The notes: a model not told the origin generated them from the sequence alone. A stretch of DNA of 34,106 bases from Treponema sp. (GCA_024691105.1 JAILNY010000068.1:1-34106), one strand, 5' to 3'; shown: positions 24,517-32,350, counted from the stretch's first letter. Numbers and translations: made by a program.

Positions 24517-24545
24517 ATTTTAGCGCATATAAAAATTATTTACAA
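24517..24545 (-). promoter_or_regulatory. Promoter of murE-ddl-murD, probably leaderless
   Basis: On the minus strand: TTGTAA (24540-24545), 17-bp spacer, TAAAAT (24517-24522), then 8 nt to the ATG at 24508. There is no Shine-Dalgarno site. Confidence 0.65.
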
Positions 24546-24614
24546 TGCAAGCCAGGGAGAATCGTATTTTATATATAAAAAAAGCTTGAAAAAAATTCAA
24601 ACATAAAAAAAGTT

Positions 24615-24644
24615 TTGCATATTTTTATACTGTCATGCTATAAT
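24615..24644 (+). promoter_or_regulatory. Promoter of the chemoreceptor gene
   Basis: TTGCAT (24615-24620), 18-bp spacer, TATAAT (24639-24644) with a TGC extended -10. It is sigma-70-like; no sigma-28 flagellar promoter is visible. Confidence 0.7.
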
Positions 24645-24673
24645 TTACTATATTAAATCGGCTGAGGGTGAAA

Positions 24674-26836
24674 ATGTCAAAAAAACGAATTTCTCTTTCT
24701 ACAAAGCTCTCTTTAAGCGAGGGTGTAATCATTCTTGTGGTTGCGATTCTTACTATTAATATAAGCGCATCCTTTTTTTCTAAATATTACCTTGAAAACT
24801 TTTACGAAAGCTCAGGAACTGCAATTTCTGAATTTTCTGACTCTATTTCCATGTTTTTTAAGGCAAAAGAAGCTGAACTTAACGTATTTGCAGAATCTGT
24901 TCAGGTGCAGGCTGCCGATGATTCAATTCACTCCTTTGCAAACGAGACTGGAGCGATTCAAATTCTTGATTATAAAAAAAGTGCTGTCGAACAGGACATC
25001 AGACAGCTTTGCAAGTCCTTTGCAAAAAATGACAGCGACATTGCCGAAATCTATCTTGGAACAAAATGGGGAGGCTACGCAACAAACTTTGACGGCAGTA
25101 TGAACGGCGGCTACGACCCGAGAAAGCGTGGCTGGTATGAAACTGCAAATAAAGGAAAAGGCAATGTAATGCTTACAGATGCGTTTGCATCCACTGTTGG
25201 AACTACTGTAGTTGGAATTACACGCTCAGCATATGATTCCAGGGGAACTTTTATAGGCAATGCTTCCATAGAGGTTTCGCTTGATACACTTAACAACATT
25301 CTTAACAGTATGGAAATCGGAAAAGACTCGTTCTTTATGATGATCCAGAAAGACGGAGTTATTCTTGCCGACACAGGAAGCCGTAAATGTAACTTTAAAA
25401 AGATTTCGGAAATTGAAATTCCGGACCTTGAAAAATTCTTTTCTGGAACAGAAGCAAATGGACAGATAAATGTTCCGGGCGGAAACTACAACACTTATCT
25501 TACCAAAAAGATTACCAACGAACAAACCGGTTATCAGATTATTGCGTTTTGCCCGTATGACACAGTTTATGCATCGTTCTTTACAACTATGAATACAACA
25601 CTTGCGACAAGCATTGCGTTTGCAATAATCATTGCGGCAATCACAGGTCTTGTAACAAGAAAAGTTATCCGCCCTCTTAAAATTATCAGAAACAACATCA
25701 GCGAAAATGCTGAACAGATTGCTCAGGGAAAAGCAGACCTCACACAGAGGATTAAAATCAAGTCTAAAAATGAAATTGGCGATGTAGCTGACAGTTTTAA
25801 TATCTATTCAGAAAAACTTCAGGACATTATCAGCAGCATGAAGCAGACAAAAACCTCGCTCAACGAAGCCGGTGACAAACTCAAAAACACTACATCCGGA
25901 ACAATTGCTGCAATTACACAAATCAGTTCATCAATCGGCGATGTAGGTAAAAACCTTTCAATGCAGAACAATGGTGTAACGCAAACAGCAGAAAATGTCG
26001 GAAAAATTCTTGATAGCATCAACTCTCTTGAAACCCTTGTTTCTTCTCAGGCAGAATCTGTTCACGGCGCTTCTACTGCAGTTGAACAGATGATTGGTAA
26101 TATCAGCGAAGTAAACCGCTCTGTCGAAAAGATGGCAGCTTCATTTACTGAACTTGAAGCAGATGCGCAGACTGGTGCAAAGACTCAGGAAGAACTGCAG
26201 AGTCAGATTTCTGAAATTGAAAATCAGTCAATGCTTTTGAGTGAAGCAAACGCCGTAATTGCATCGATTGCAGAACAGACAAATCTTCTTGCAATGAATG
26301 CCGCAATCGAAGCTGCTCACGCAGGAGAAGCCGGTAAAGGTTTTGCCGTTGTTGCAGATGAAATCCGTAAGCTTTCAGAAACTTCATCAAGTCAGTCAAA
26401 GACAATCGGTGAACAGCTTAGCAGAATTCAAAATACAATCGGCACTGTCGTTGAAGCAACACAAAAAGGTGTTCAAGGCTATGCGCACCTTGCAAACGAG
26501 ATTCACGAAACAGACTCTCTTGTACAGCAGATTAAGGCTGCGATGACAGAGCAGCAGAACGGTTCAAGCCAGATTACAAGTGCGCTTTACGGTATGAACG
26601 AAAGTACGCAGGAAGTAAAATCCGCTTCTAAAGAAATGACAACAGAAAGCCGCGCTATTATGAAAGAGATTGAAAACCTCCAGAGCGGAAGTGAAAGCAT
26701 GCAGAAAGGAATGACTGAAATGAGTTCAAGTGCTGAACAGATTAACCAGATGGGAAGCACTCTTACAGATATCTCCAAGCTTATGGAAGATTCAATTATT
26801 AAGATGGGACATCAGGTTGACCAGTTTGAGGTATAA
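24674..26836 (+). CDS. Methyl-accepting chemotaxis protein with dCache sensor
   Basis: Inner-membrane chemoreceptor that feeds CheA-CheW. In its 720 residues: TM1 about 16-36, a double-Cache periplasmic domain about 40-300, TM2 about 305-328, HAMP about 330-385, then a long coiled-coil signalling region. The hairpin tip at about 533-575 contains EQTNLLAMNAAIEAA and GKGFAVVADEIRKL. Y147, R152, W154 and Y155 (YDPRKRGWY) resemble the amino-acid-binding dCache motif, so an amino acid ligand is possible. The C-terminus lacks a CheR-binding pentapeptide. A GTG six bases upstream lies in the GAGGGTG ribosome site, so the ATG at 24674 is chosen. Confidence 0.94.
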   Translation: MSKKRISLSTKLSLSEGVIILVVAILTINISASFFSKYYLENFYESSGTAISEFSDSISMFFKAKEAELNVFAESVQVQAADDSIHSFANETGAIQILDYKKSAVEQDIRQLCKSFAKNDSDIAEIYLGTKWGGYATNFDGSMNGGYDPRKRGWYETANKGKGNVMLTDAFASTVGTTVVGITRSAYDSRGTFIGNASIEVSLDTLNNILNSMEIGKDSFFMMIQKDGVILADTGSRKCNFKKISEIEIPDLEKFFSGTEANGQINVPGGNYNTYLTKKITNEQTGYQIIAFCPYDTVYASFFTTMNTTLATSIAFAIIIAAITGLVTRKVIRPLKIIRNNISENAEQIAQGKADLTQRIKIKSKNEIGDVADSFNIYSEKLQDIISSMKQTKTSLNEAGDKLKNTTSGTIAAITQISSSIGDVGKNLSMQNNGVTQTAENVGKILDSINSLETLVSSQAESVHGASTAVEQMIGNISEVNRSVEKMAASFTELEADAQTGAKTQEELQSQISEIENQSMLLSEANAVIASIAEQTNLLAMNAAIEAAHAGEAGKGFAVVADEIRKLSETSSSQSKTIGEQLSRIQNTIGTVVEATQKGVQGYAHLANEIHETDSLVQQIKAAMTEQQNGSSQITSALYGMNESTQEVKSASKEMTTESRAIMKEIENLQSGSESMQKGMTEMSSSAEQINQMGSTLTDISKLMEDSIIKMGHQVDQFEV

Positions 26837-26841
26837 AACTG

Positions 26842-26871
26842 AACGCGGTTTGCAAAAGCCGCGTTTTTTTT
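26842..26871 (+). terminator. Terminator of the chemoreceptor gene
   Basis: AACGCGG (26842-26848) pairs with CCGCGTT (26859-26865), followed by eight T. The loop contains the predicted -35 of queD. Confidence 0.88.
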
Positions 26872-26878
26872 ATATACT
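26850..26878 (+). promoter_or_regulatory. Promoter of queD, probably leaderless
   Basis: TTGCAA (26850-26855), 17-bp spacer, TATACT (26873-26878), then 7 nt to the ATG at 26886. It is embedded in the upstream terminator. Confidence 0.7.
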
Positions 26879-26885
26879 TTAAGCC

Positions 26886-27266
26886 ATGTACAAAGTTAGA
26901 GTCGAAGACAGTTTTGCGGCCGCACACTTTTTGCGCGACTATCACGGAAAGTGCGAAAACCTTCACGGCCACAATTACAAGGTTTACGTTTATCTTAAAG
27001 GCGAAACGCTTAACGAAGGCGGCATGCTTTATGATTTTACATTTCTAAAAAGAGATTTAAAGGCCGTCCTTGATATTATTGATCACACAAACTTAAATGA
27101 CCTTGTTCAAGATGGAAAATCTGTCTTTGACCAGAACCCTAGCGCAGAGCGTATTGCAAAATTTATTTTTGACAGTCTTGCAAAAAACGATGCAGAGCTT
27201 GCAAAGCTTTTGTACCGCGTTGACGTTTTTGAAACAGAAAAAAACCGCGCAAGCTATGAAGTCTAA
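26886..27266 (+). CDS. queD: 6-carboxytetrahydropterin synthase
   Basis: Converts dihydroneopterin triphosphate to 6-carboxy-5,6,7,8-tetrahydropterin, an early step in queuosine synthesis for tRNA. The 126-residue protein has zinc ligands His14, His27 and His29 and the catalytic Cys23 in C-xxx-HGH. DHTNLND and VFETEKNRASY, typical of the family, are also present. The CxxxHGH spacing fits QueD better than the eukaryotic PTPS form. No other queuosine gene is adjacent. The start is unambiguous: the -10 ends 7 nt before it and no ribosome site exists. Confidence 0.93.
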   Translation: MYKVRVEDSFAAAHFLRDYHGKCENLHGHNYKVYVYLKGETLNEGGMLYDFTFLKRDLKAVLDIIDHTNLNDLVQDGKSVFDQNPSAERIAKFIFDSLAKNDAELAKLLYRVDVFETEKNRASYEV

Positions 27267-27301
27267 AAAAAAACGCACTCCACCCTACAGGGCAAAGTGC
27301 G
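27265..27301 (-). terminator. Terminator of the minus-strand protease operon
   Basis: CGCACT (27274-27279) and AGTGCG (27296-27301) pair, with an inner CCC/GGG. On the minus strand the stem is followed by a run of nine T (27265-27273). It ends at the queD stop codon. Confidence 0.75.
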
Positions 27302-27320
27302 CACACATTATTAAATTGGG

Positions 27321-27353
27321 GCGCACAACATTTTTATGAAGTGCGCTTTTTTT
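27321..27353 (+). terminator. Terminator of queD
   Basis: GCGCAC (27321-27326) pairs with GTGCGC (27341-27346) and is followed by seven T. Confidence 0.8.
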
Positions 27354-27360
27354 ATTAAAT

Positions 27361-27957
27361 CTATTTTTTTGAATCTTCTTCTTCAAGCGGTTCAAGTTCG
27401 GCACGGATCAATTCTACATTATCGTTACCGGTTGCAATTTTAATCCATTCACAGGCATCATTATATTCATCATAACGTTTAACGTTCTTGACTCTAAATG
27501 CATAATCAAGCTCGTATTCAAACGTTCCGATGTAAACGTATTTTGCTCCCTCTGGAATTATTACGTTTGCCATTATTGGAAGAACAATACCACAAGGACT
27601 ATTTTTAAACAGAGCTACAGCAAAAGTTTCAAGTCTGACTTTTTTAGATTCTTTGTTTGGCTTTGCATAAAAAAAGAAAGGTTTCCCAACTTTATTTTTA
27701 GTCCATGGATGTAATCCACCAGATGGTCCCGAAATAAGTGCAAAAGCATCAGGCTCTATAACTATAATAGAGACGTCAACAGGTTTTCTTTCTTCCTTAT
27801 AAGTATTTCCCTTATAAATAAGTCTTCCTACAAGAACTACTTCATTTTTATCAGGTGCATCTACAGATCTAGGTTTAACTTCCTGTGCAAATAAATTAGT
27901 AAAACATAAACTCGCAACAAAAATTGCAACTAAAAAATTATTTTTTTTCATTTTCAA
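27361..27957 (-). CDS. Secreted protein of unknown function
   Basis: The 198-residue protein has a signal peptide (MKMKKNNFLVAIF, with probable cleavage after NLFA, before QEVK). The mature part is beta-rich, with FFFYAKP, GAKYVYIGTFEYEL and an acidic tail LEPLEEEDSKK. I do not recognise the family. AAGGAG lies 7 nt before the start. The gene overlaps the upstream lipoprotein gene by 20 bp, so the two are tightly coupled. The order of segments (a KP-turn followed by a short Tyr-rich strand pair) looks like that of the lipoprotein next door, so they may be distant relatives; this is a weak impression. It is the last gene of the protease operon. Confidence 0.75.
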   Translation of the reverse strand: MKMKKNNFLVAIFVASLCFTNLFAQEVKPRSVDAPDKNEVVLVGRLIYKGNTYKEERKPVDVSIIVIEPDAFALISGPSGGLHPWTKNKVGKPFFFYAKPNKESKKVRLETFAVALFKNSPCGIVLPIMANVIIPEGAKYVYIGTFEYELDYAFRVKNVKRYDEYNDACEWIKIATGNDNVELIRAELEPLEEEDSKK

Positions 27958-28444
27958 GCTCCTTAATTCTTTCTTCTACAACAGGCTCCCATGCAGTTCC
28001 CTTAACATATTCCAAAAGCATTTTTGTTGCCCCAAGTTCCCATTCATGATTTTCATCATCAAAATCAAGATAATAAAGACCAGGTTTCGTAATACTAACA
28101 TCAACCCCCTGAACAACAGTAAACCCAAAATAAGCTCTTAAAACCGCTAATTCATAACCAACAGGGAATGGTTTATATATAGTCAGACGCTCCCCATCAC
28201 CAGCTCCACAATCAGTAAATTTTTCAAAACGTTCAAAACCATATTTAGGATTCTGCTGATAAAGTGGCACATAATATCTTGACCCATGATAAACTAATCC
28301 AGAATTTTCTGGTGTCATTTCTTCAAAACATTTAGCAAGATTTTTCTTGTCCTCATTTTCATTCAACATGGACATAAGAGTAAAACAACTTGTACACATT
28401 AAAGATGCAACACATACAGAACAAATTAAAAAGAATTTTTTCAC
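27938..28444 (-). CDS. Putative lipoprotein of unknown function
   Basis: From the GTG at 28444 the product is 168 residues with a lipoprotein signal (MKKFFLICSVCVASLMCTSC, lipidated Cys at position 20). GGGAG lies 6 nt upstream, which decides this start. An alternative ATG at 28486 overlaps the protease stop as ATGA and would put 14 mostly basic residues in front of the signal peptide. The mature protein contains LTIYKPFPVGYELAVL and GLYYLDFDDENHEWELG and ends in a charged helix. The family is unknown. It sits between the protease-barrel gene and a secreted protein gene, overlapping or touching both. Confidence 0.75.
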   Translation of the reverse strand: MKKFFLICSVCVASLMCTSCFTLMSMLNENEDKKNLAKCFEEMTPENSGLVYHGSRYYVPLYQQNPKYGFERFEKFTDCGAGDGERLTIYKPFPVGYELAVLRAYFGFTVVQGVDVSITKPGLYYLDFDDENHEWELGATKMLLEYVKGTAWEPVVEERIKELENEKK

Positions 28445-28482
28445 ATTATTCTCCCATTTTTTTTTCTCTCTCTTTTTTAAAC

Positions 28483-30255
28483 TCATCCTTTTCTAAAACA
28501 TTTAATACCTGCAGTAATACTTATATCACCAGAGGAACTACCTTTACAGAATATGTGATTATATTCTGCACCGATTAAAATAGCCGTACTTTTAGTACAC
28601 ATAAAACTTAAATTTAAGCCACCACCTACCGTAAATGCAAAAGTAACACCTGAAAAATCAGAACCATAAGTGGATGTTTTTGTCTCAGGTATAGCAGCAA
28701 ATGAAAAACGAATATGTGCCTTGGGTTCAATTATAACTCTTTCAACTTTAACAGGAACACGAACACTTAAATTAAGTCCATACATATTTACATTTTTCTC
28801 TACAGGAGAAATTGGGGAATTCCAAATATCTTTTGTTATGACAAGTTTTGTCGAATGAGCATTAAATCCCATAACAAAGTAATCTCCCAAAATAATGCCA
28901 GCATTTATATCAAATCCAGGTCTAAATTGTTTTGTATCTAACGAAACACCACCACTAAGCTCAAAAAGATATGGATTTTTTACATCCATTTTGGAGCCTT
29001 CAGGAATGTCCGAATTCCCTTTATCAGACTTTTCAGGATTGTCTTTATTTGCTGATGAATCCTTTTTCTGAACCTGTGCGACACTCTTTTCATCAACTTC
29101 TTTTATACACCAGCGGCTCTGATATAAAGTCCAGTAAGTAGTATAATTTTCTTCATTAATCTTAAATACAACCTTATTCTCTTCGTCTGAAGCAGATGTA
29201 ACTTCAAAAGTATATTCAATCAGATTTTCGCCGTCATGGAATCTGTTCCAGATATCATAACAAAGGGCATACTTTAAGCCTTCAAGAGGATCTGATGCAA
29301 AAGTATAAACAATCTGACTTCTAATTTCTGACGGAGCCTTCTGAAGTGCACTGATAAAAATATCACCGGCTTTTGCAGATAGCATTTCGTTTGAAATAAA
29401 TCTTGAAAGAGAAATATAATTCTTTTCTTTGTCACCCAAGACCTTTTTAAATTCTTCTAAACGAGATTCTATCTTCATCGAAGAATTACTTCTAGAAACA
29501 GATTCATCCAAAAACTTTTTAATTACCGCAGATGGAATTGCAAAGTTTGTGCTCTGCCGATACATTGCCTTCCATGTATTAATTCCGACAACAAAATATC
29601 TGCTACCATCCTTAATCAAAAGAGGACCACCAGAGTTTCCAAAATCAACATTTGCAGAATGCTGAATCAAAGTTGAAACTTCCGGATCCAAAAGCTCTTT
29701 TATGCGTGCTCTTGAATTTGTTACAGAACCTTTGCCAAGCTGCCACATCGGTTCGTCTCCAAGCCCTGGAAAACCAGCCGACCACACATCGTACCCGTCC
29801 GACAACGCAGCAGTGCTAAAAGCAAGTCCCGGTTTATTAAAACCAGAAGGGAGTTCAATAATTGCTGCATCAAGATTCTCACCAATTGCGAGAATCTTTA
29901 ATTCTTTATACTCAGTATAAGAACCATCATCATTTTCAAACTGAATATTTACAGAACTTGCATTATTTACAACGTGGCGGTTTGTGATAATATACGCCTT
30001 TCCATTGGAAGCATAATATACAAAACCAGAACCAAAAGTACCCTTAAGGTAATCATCAATCTGAGAAGCGTATGAACTATAACCTTTTGATTTGATTTTA
30101 TCTCTGTATTTTTCAAGAAAACTTACAGACTCAGAAGAAAGATTTCCTCTGACAATACAAACAGAATCTCTTAGCGAGGCTGCACTAAGATTTGCGGGGA
30201 AAATAATCAGCGAGAGAAGTCCCGTGATAAAAAATCGTGCAAGAAATTTTTTCAT
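28483..30255 (-). CDS. Secreted trypsin-like serine protease with C-terminal barrel-like domain
   Basis: The 590-residue protein has a signal peptide (about 1-26). A trypsin/HtrA-like domain spans about 27-255 with catalytic His94 (TNRHVV), Asp129 (NLDAAIIEL) and Ser208 (GNSGGPL). A helical and mixed region (256-390) and a Lys/Ser/Asp-rich linker (about 395-425) follow. A final segment (about 428-590) of alternating glycine-rich strands, such as PYLFELSGGVSL, FTVGGGLNLSF and ISITAGIKCF, looks like a small outer-membrane barrel. No PDZ domain is seen. This layout suggests a protease anchored by its own C-terminus. AGGA precedes the start at 5 nt. The gene heads a three-gene operon. Confidence 0.85.
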   Translation of the reverse strand: MKKFLARFFITGLLSLIIFPANLSAASLRDSVCIVRGNLSSESVSFLEKYRDKIKSKGYSSYASQIDDYLKGTFGSGFVYYASNGKAYIITNRHVVNNASSVNIQFENDDGSYTEYKELKILAIGENLDAAIIELPSGFNKPGLAFSTAALSDGYDVWSAGFPGLGDEPMWQLGKGSVTNSRARIKELLDPEVSTLIQHSANVDFGNSGGPLLIKDGSRYFVVGINTWKAMYRQSTNFAIPSAVIKKFLDESVSRSNSSMKIESRLEEFKKVLGDKEKNYISLSRFISNEMLSAKAGDIFISALQKAPSEIRSQIVYTFASDPLEGLKYALCYDIWNRFHDGENLIEYTFEVTSASDEENKVVFKINEENYTTYWTLYQSRWCIKEVDEKSVAQVQKKDSSANKDNPEKSDKGNSDIPEGSKMDVKNPYLFELSGGVSLDTKQFRPGFDINAGIILGDYFVMGFNAHSTKLVITKDIWNSPISPVEKNVNMYGLNLSVRVPVKVERVIIEPKAHIRFSFAAIPETKTSTYGSDFSGVTFAFTVGGGLNLSFMCTKSTAILIGAEYNHIFCKGSSSGDISITAGIKCFRKG

Positions 30256-30261
30256 TTTTTC

Positions 30262-30270
30262 CTACTTCAT
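30262..30270 (-). other. Two-codon mini-ORF before the protease gene
   Basis: ATG-AAG-TAG ends 6 nt before the protease start. AAGGAG (30281-30286) lies 10 nt before its ATG. It may be chance; if translated it could place ribosomes for reinitiation. Confidence 0.25.
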
Positions 30271-30290
30271 TTTTTTAACTCTCCTTCAAT

Positions 30291-30319
30291 TTTTTACTAT
30301 ATATGTTCATATAAGTCAA
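30291..30319 (-). promoter_or_regulatory. Possible promoter and operator of the protease operon
   Basis: On the minus strand: TTGACT (30314-30319), 17-bp spacer, TAAAAA (30291-30296). The spacer holds an inverted repeat, TATATG-N2-CATATA (30300-30313), a position where a bound protein would block polymerase. Confidence 0.45.
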
Positions 30320-30326
30320 TATATTA

Positions 30327-30355
30327 TTGTAGTTTAATGCGTTTTCGTGTAAAGT
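30327..30355 (+). promoter_or_regulatory. Promoter of hisHF, probably leaderless
   Basis: TTGTAG (30327-30332), 17-bp spacer, TAAAGT (30350-30355), then 7 nt to the ATG at 30363. There is no Shine-Dalgarno site. Confidence 0.6.
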
Positions 30356-30362
30356 ATCACTT

Positions 30363-30986
30363 ATGGTAGGAATTATTGATTTTAACGCAGGAAACATAAC
30401 AAGTCTTGAGCGTGCACTGGAATATTTAAAGATTGATTTTATCCGCTCAAAAAATCCGTCAGACTTAAAAGACTGCGACCGTTTTATTTTTCCCGGCGAC
30501 GGCGACGATGCTTATGCAATGGACCAGCTTAAAAAAAGCGGCTTTGATGAATTTGTCAAGGCGCAGGTAAAGCTTAACAAACCGCTGCTTGGAATCTGTG
30601 TAGGATCTCAGATTATTTTTGAAAAATCCGAAGAAGGTAATGCTCAGTGTCTTGGTCTTGTAGAAGGTGAAATAAAACATTTTTATTCGATAGATTCAGA
30701 AATGGAAAAACAAAAAATCAAAGTTCCTCACATGGGATGGAATAACATCACATTCCAGAACGGCGACTGCCCTATTCTTAAAGGAATTAAAAATGACAGC
30801 GACGTTTATTTTGTTCACTCGTTTGTAATCTGCCCTAAAGATTTATCTGTTGTAAAAGCGAGTGCAGAATATAAGATAAAGGTTCCGGCGGTAATTCAAA
30901 AGGGAAATATTTTTGCGTGTCAGTTTCATCCGGAAAAAAGCGGCACGACTGGATTAAAGATACTGGAGAATTTCTGCAAATGTTAA
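30363..30986 (+). CDS. hisH: Imidazole glycerol phosphate synthase, glutaminase subunit
   Basis: Releases ammonia from glutamine and passes it to HisF. The 207-residue class I amidotransferase has nucleophile Cys79 in GICVGSQ and the His189/Glu191 pair in QFHPEKS. The N-terminus IDFNAGN and FPGDGDD also fit HisH. The stop codon overlaps the start of hisF, a usual arrangement for two subunits of one enzyme. No other his gene is in the window. Confidence 0.94.
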   Translation: MVGIIDFNAGNITSLERALEYLKIDFIRSKNPSDLKDCDRFIFPGDGDDAYAMDQLKKSGFDEFVKAQVKLNKPLLGICVGSQIIFEKSEEGNAQCLGLVEGEIKHFYSIDSEMEKQKIKVPHMGWNNITFQNGDCPILKGIKNDSDVYFVHSFVICPKDLSVVKASAEYKIKVPAVIQKGNIFACQFHPEKSGTTGLKILENFCKC

Positions 30987-31744
30987 AAAAAAGAATTATA
31001 GTTTGTCTTGATGTAAAAGACGGAAGAACAACAAAAGGCGTTAAGTTTCAGAATAATATCGATATCGGGGATCCGGTTGAGATGGCCGCTGAATATTACA
31101 GACAGGGAGTTGATGAACTTGTATTTTACGATATCATCGCATCGGCTCGCGGACGAGGCCCGATTCTGGATTTGATTTCGCGCGTTGCAAAGCAGGTATT
31201 TATTCCGTTCTGCGTCGGCGGCGGAATTGGTACAATCGAAGACATTCGCTCGACAATTCTTGCCGGAGCAGAAAAAGTTTCGCTCAACAGTCAGGCGGTA
31301 AAAAATCCGGGTCTCATTACAGAAGGCGCAAAAGTTTTTGGCAGCCAGAGTATCGTTCTTGGAATGGATGTCCGACGCGACGCAAGTAAACCGAGCGGCT
31401 TTGGTACTACAATTAATGGCGGTCGTGTAGACACTGGACTTGATGCTCTTGAATGGGCAAAAAAAGGTGTTTCGCTTGGTGCCGGTGAAATCGTCCTTAA
31501 CTCGATGGATGCAGATGGAACCAAAAACGGTTACGATATAGAGTTGACACGTTTAATCTCTGAAAACGTTTCTGTTCCAGTAATCGCTTCAGGCGGTGGG
31601 GGAACTCCTGAACACTTAAAAGATGCGCTCACAGAAGGCAAAGCAGATGCAGCGCTCATCGCGACGATGGTTCACTCAGGAAAATACACAGTCGGAGGAA
31701 TCAAAGACGACCTTAGCAAAATGGGCGTTCCTGTAAGAATGTAA
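30980..31744 (+). CDS. hisF: Imidazole glycerol phosphate synthase, cyclase subunit
   Basis: Closes the imidazole ring in histidine synthesis and releases AICAR to purine synthesis. The 254-residue half-barrel-repeat TIM barrel has both catalytic aspartates at their canonical numbers, Asp11 (VCLDVKDG) and Asp130 (GMDVRRD). CVGGGI and IASGGGG phosphate loops are present. The start at 30980 overlaps the end of hisH by 7 bp and gives the standard length. GGAG lies 11 nt upstream, so coupling from hisH is more likely than independent initiation. Confidence 0.95.
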   Translation: MLKKRIIVCLDVKDGRTTKGVKFQNNIDIGDPVEMAAEYYRQGVDELVFYDIIASARGRGPILDLISRVAKQVFIPFCVGGGIGTIEDIRSTILAGAEKVSLNSQAVKNPGLITEGAKVFGSQSIVLGMDVRRDASKPSGFGTTINGGRVDTGLDALEWAKKGVSLGAGEIVLNSMDADGTKNGYDIELTRLISENVSVPVIASGGGGTPEHLKDALTEGKADAALIATMVHSGKYTVGGIKDDLSKMGVPVRM

Positions 31745-31755
31745 TTTTCTTAACA

Positions 31756-31775
31756 CGCGCTCTGCATAAAGCGCG
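31756..31775 (+). other. GC hairpin after hisF
   Basis: CGCGC (31756-31760) and GCGCG (31771-31775) can pair around TCTGCATAAA. There is no T-run, so termination here would be weak. It has the same CGCG core as other intergenic elements. Confidence 0.35.
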
Positions 31776-31826
31776 CGGCCACAAAACTTGATTCGCGGAC
31801 TGACACATAAAATAACGGACTTTTAT

Positions 31827-32303
31827 ATGGAAAAACTTTCACTTAAAAAAGCAATTAAAAATGATTTTATTTTAATATTCTCCTTGTGCTTTCTTGTAAT
31901 CGGAATGGCATTTTTTATTTCGTACAAAGTTTTTGGAATACGATTTACAAAACACGGCGCGCTGATAAATATCGCAAAAGGCGAAGACTTTACTTATGAA
32001 ATAATTTCTACCGTAGTTGCAGCCATTGGAGTCGTACTTGCATTTTTTAGATATTTACGATTGAAGGCAATTTTTCAAAGCGGAGTAAAAATTAATGCTA
32101 CAGTTTCATCGGTTAACTTTTACGGCGACCGTGGCCGCGCAGAATTTTTCTATGAATATAGCGGAGTTCAATACACACGCGGCATTGCCCTTATGCGCAC
32201 AAAAGAAACCCGAGATTTAAACATCGGCGACGAAGTTGCATTGTTAATTGATGAAAATAATCCCAAGCGCTTTTTGATTCATTCACTTTACTGCGAAGAA
32301 TAA
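31827..32303 (+). CDS. Membrane protein with DUF3592-like domain
   Basis: The 158-residue protein has two predicted membrane helices (about 13-38 and 55-78). A soluble C-terminal part follows (about 88-150), with NATVSSVNFYGDRGRAEFFYEYSGVQYTRG broken into beta strands and IGDEVALLIDENNPKRFLI. This pattern resembles DUF3592 proteins, whose function is unknown. The frame is open to a TTG at 31788, but the ATG at 31827 gives a normal membrane-protein start. No ribosome site is seen; TAAAAT at 31808-31813 is a possible -10. It stands alone, and converges on the esterase gene. Confidence 0.7.
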   Translation: MEKLSLKKAIKNDFILIFSLCFLVIGMAFFISYKVFGIRFTKHGALINIAKGEDFTYEIISTVVAAIGVVLAFFRYLRLKAIFQSGVKINATVSSVNFYGDRGRAEFFYEYSGVQYTRGIALMRTKETRDLNIGDEVALLIDENNPKRFLIHSLYCEE

Positions 32304-32326
32304 AAACGATTTAACATCTATATAAA

Positions 32327-32350
32327 GGCGCGGCTCTTTATAGGCGCGCC
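32327..32350. terminator. GC hairpin between converging genes
   Basis: GGCGCG (32327-32332) pairs with CGCGCC (32345-32350). The right arm touches the esterase stop codon. There is no strong T-run on either strand. Confidence 0.45.

Noticed and set aside
24668..24673. GTG start of the chemoreceptor
   Set aside because: It is part of the GAGGGTG ribosome site of the ATG at 24674.
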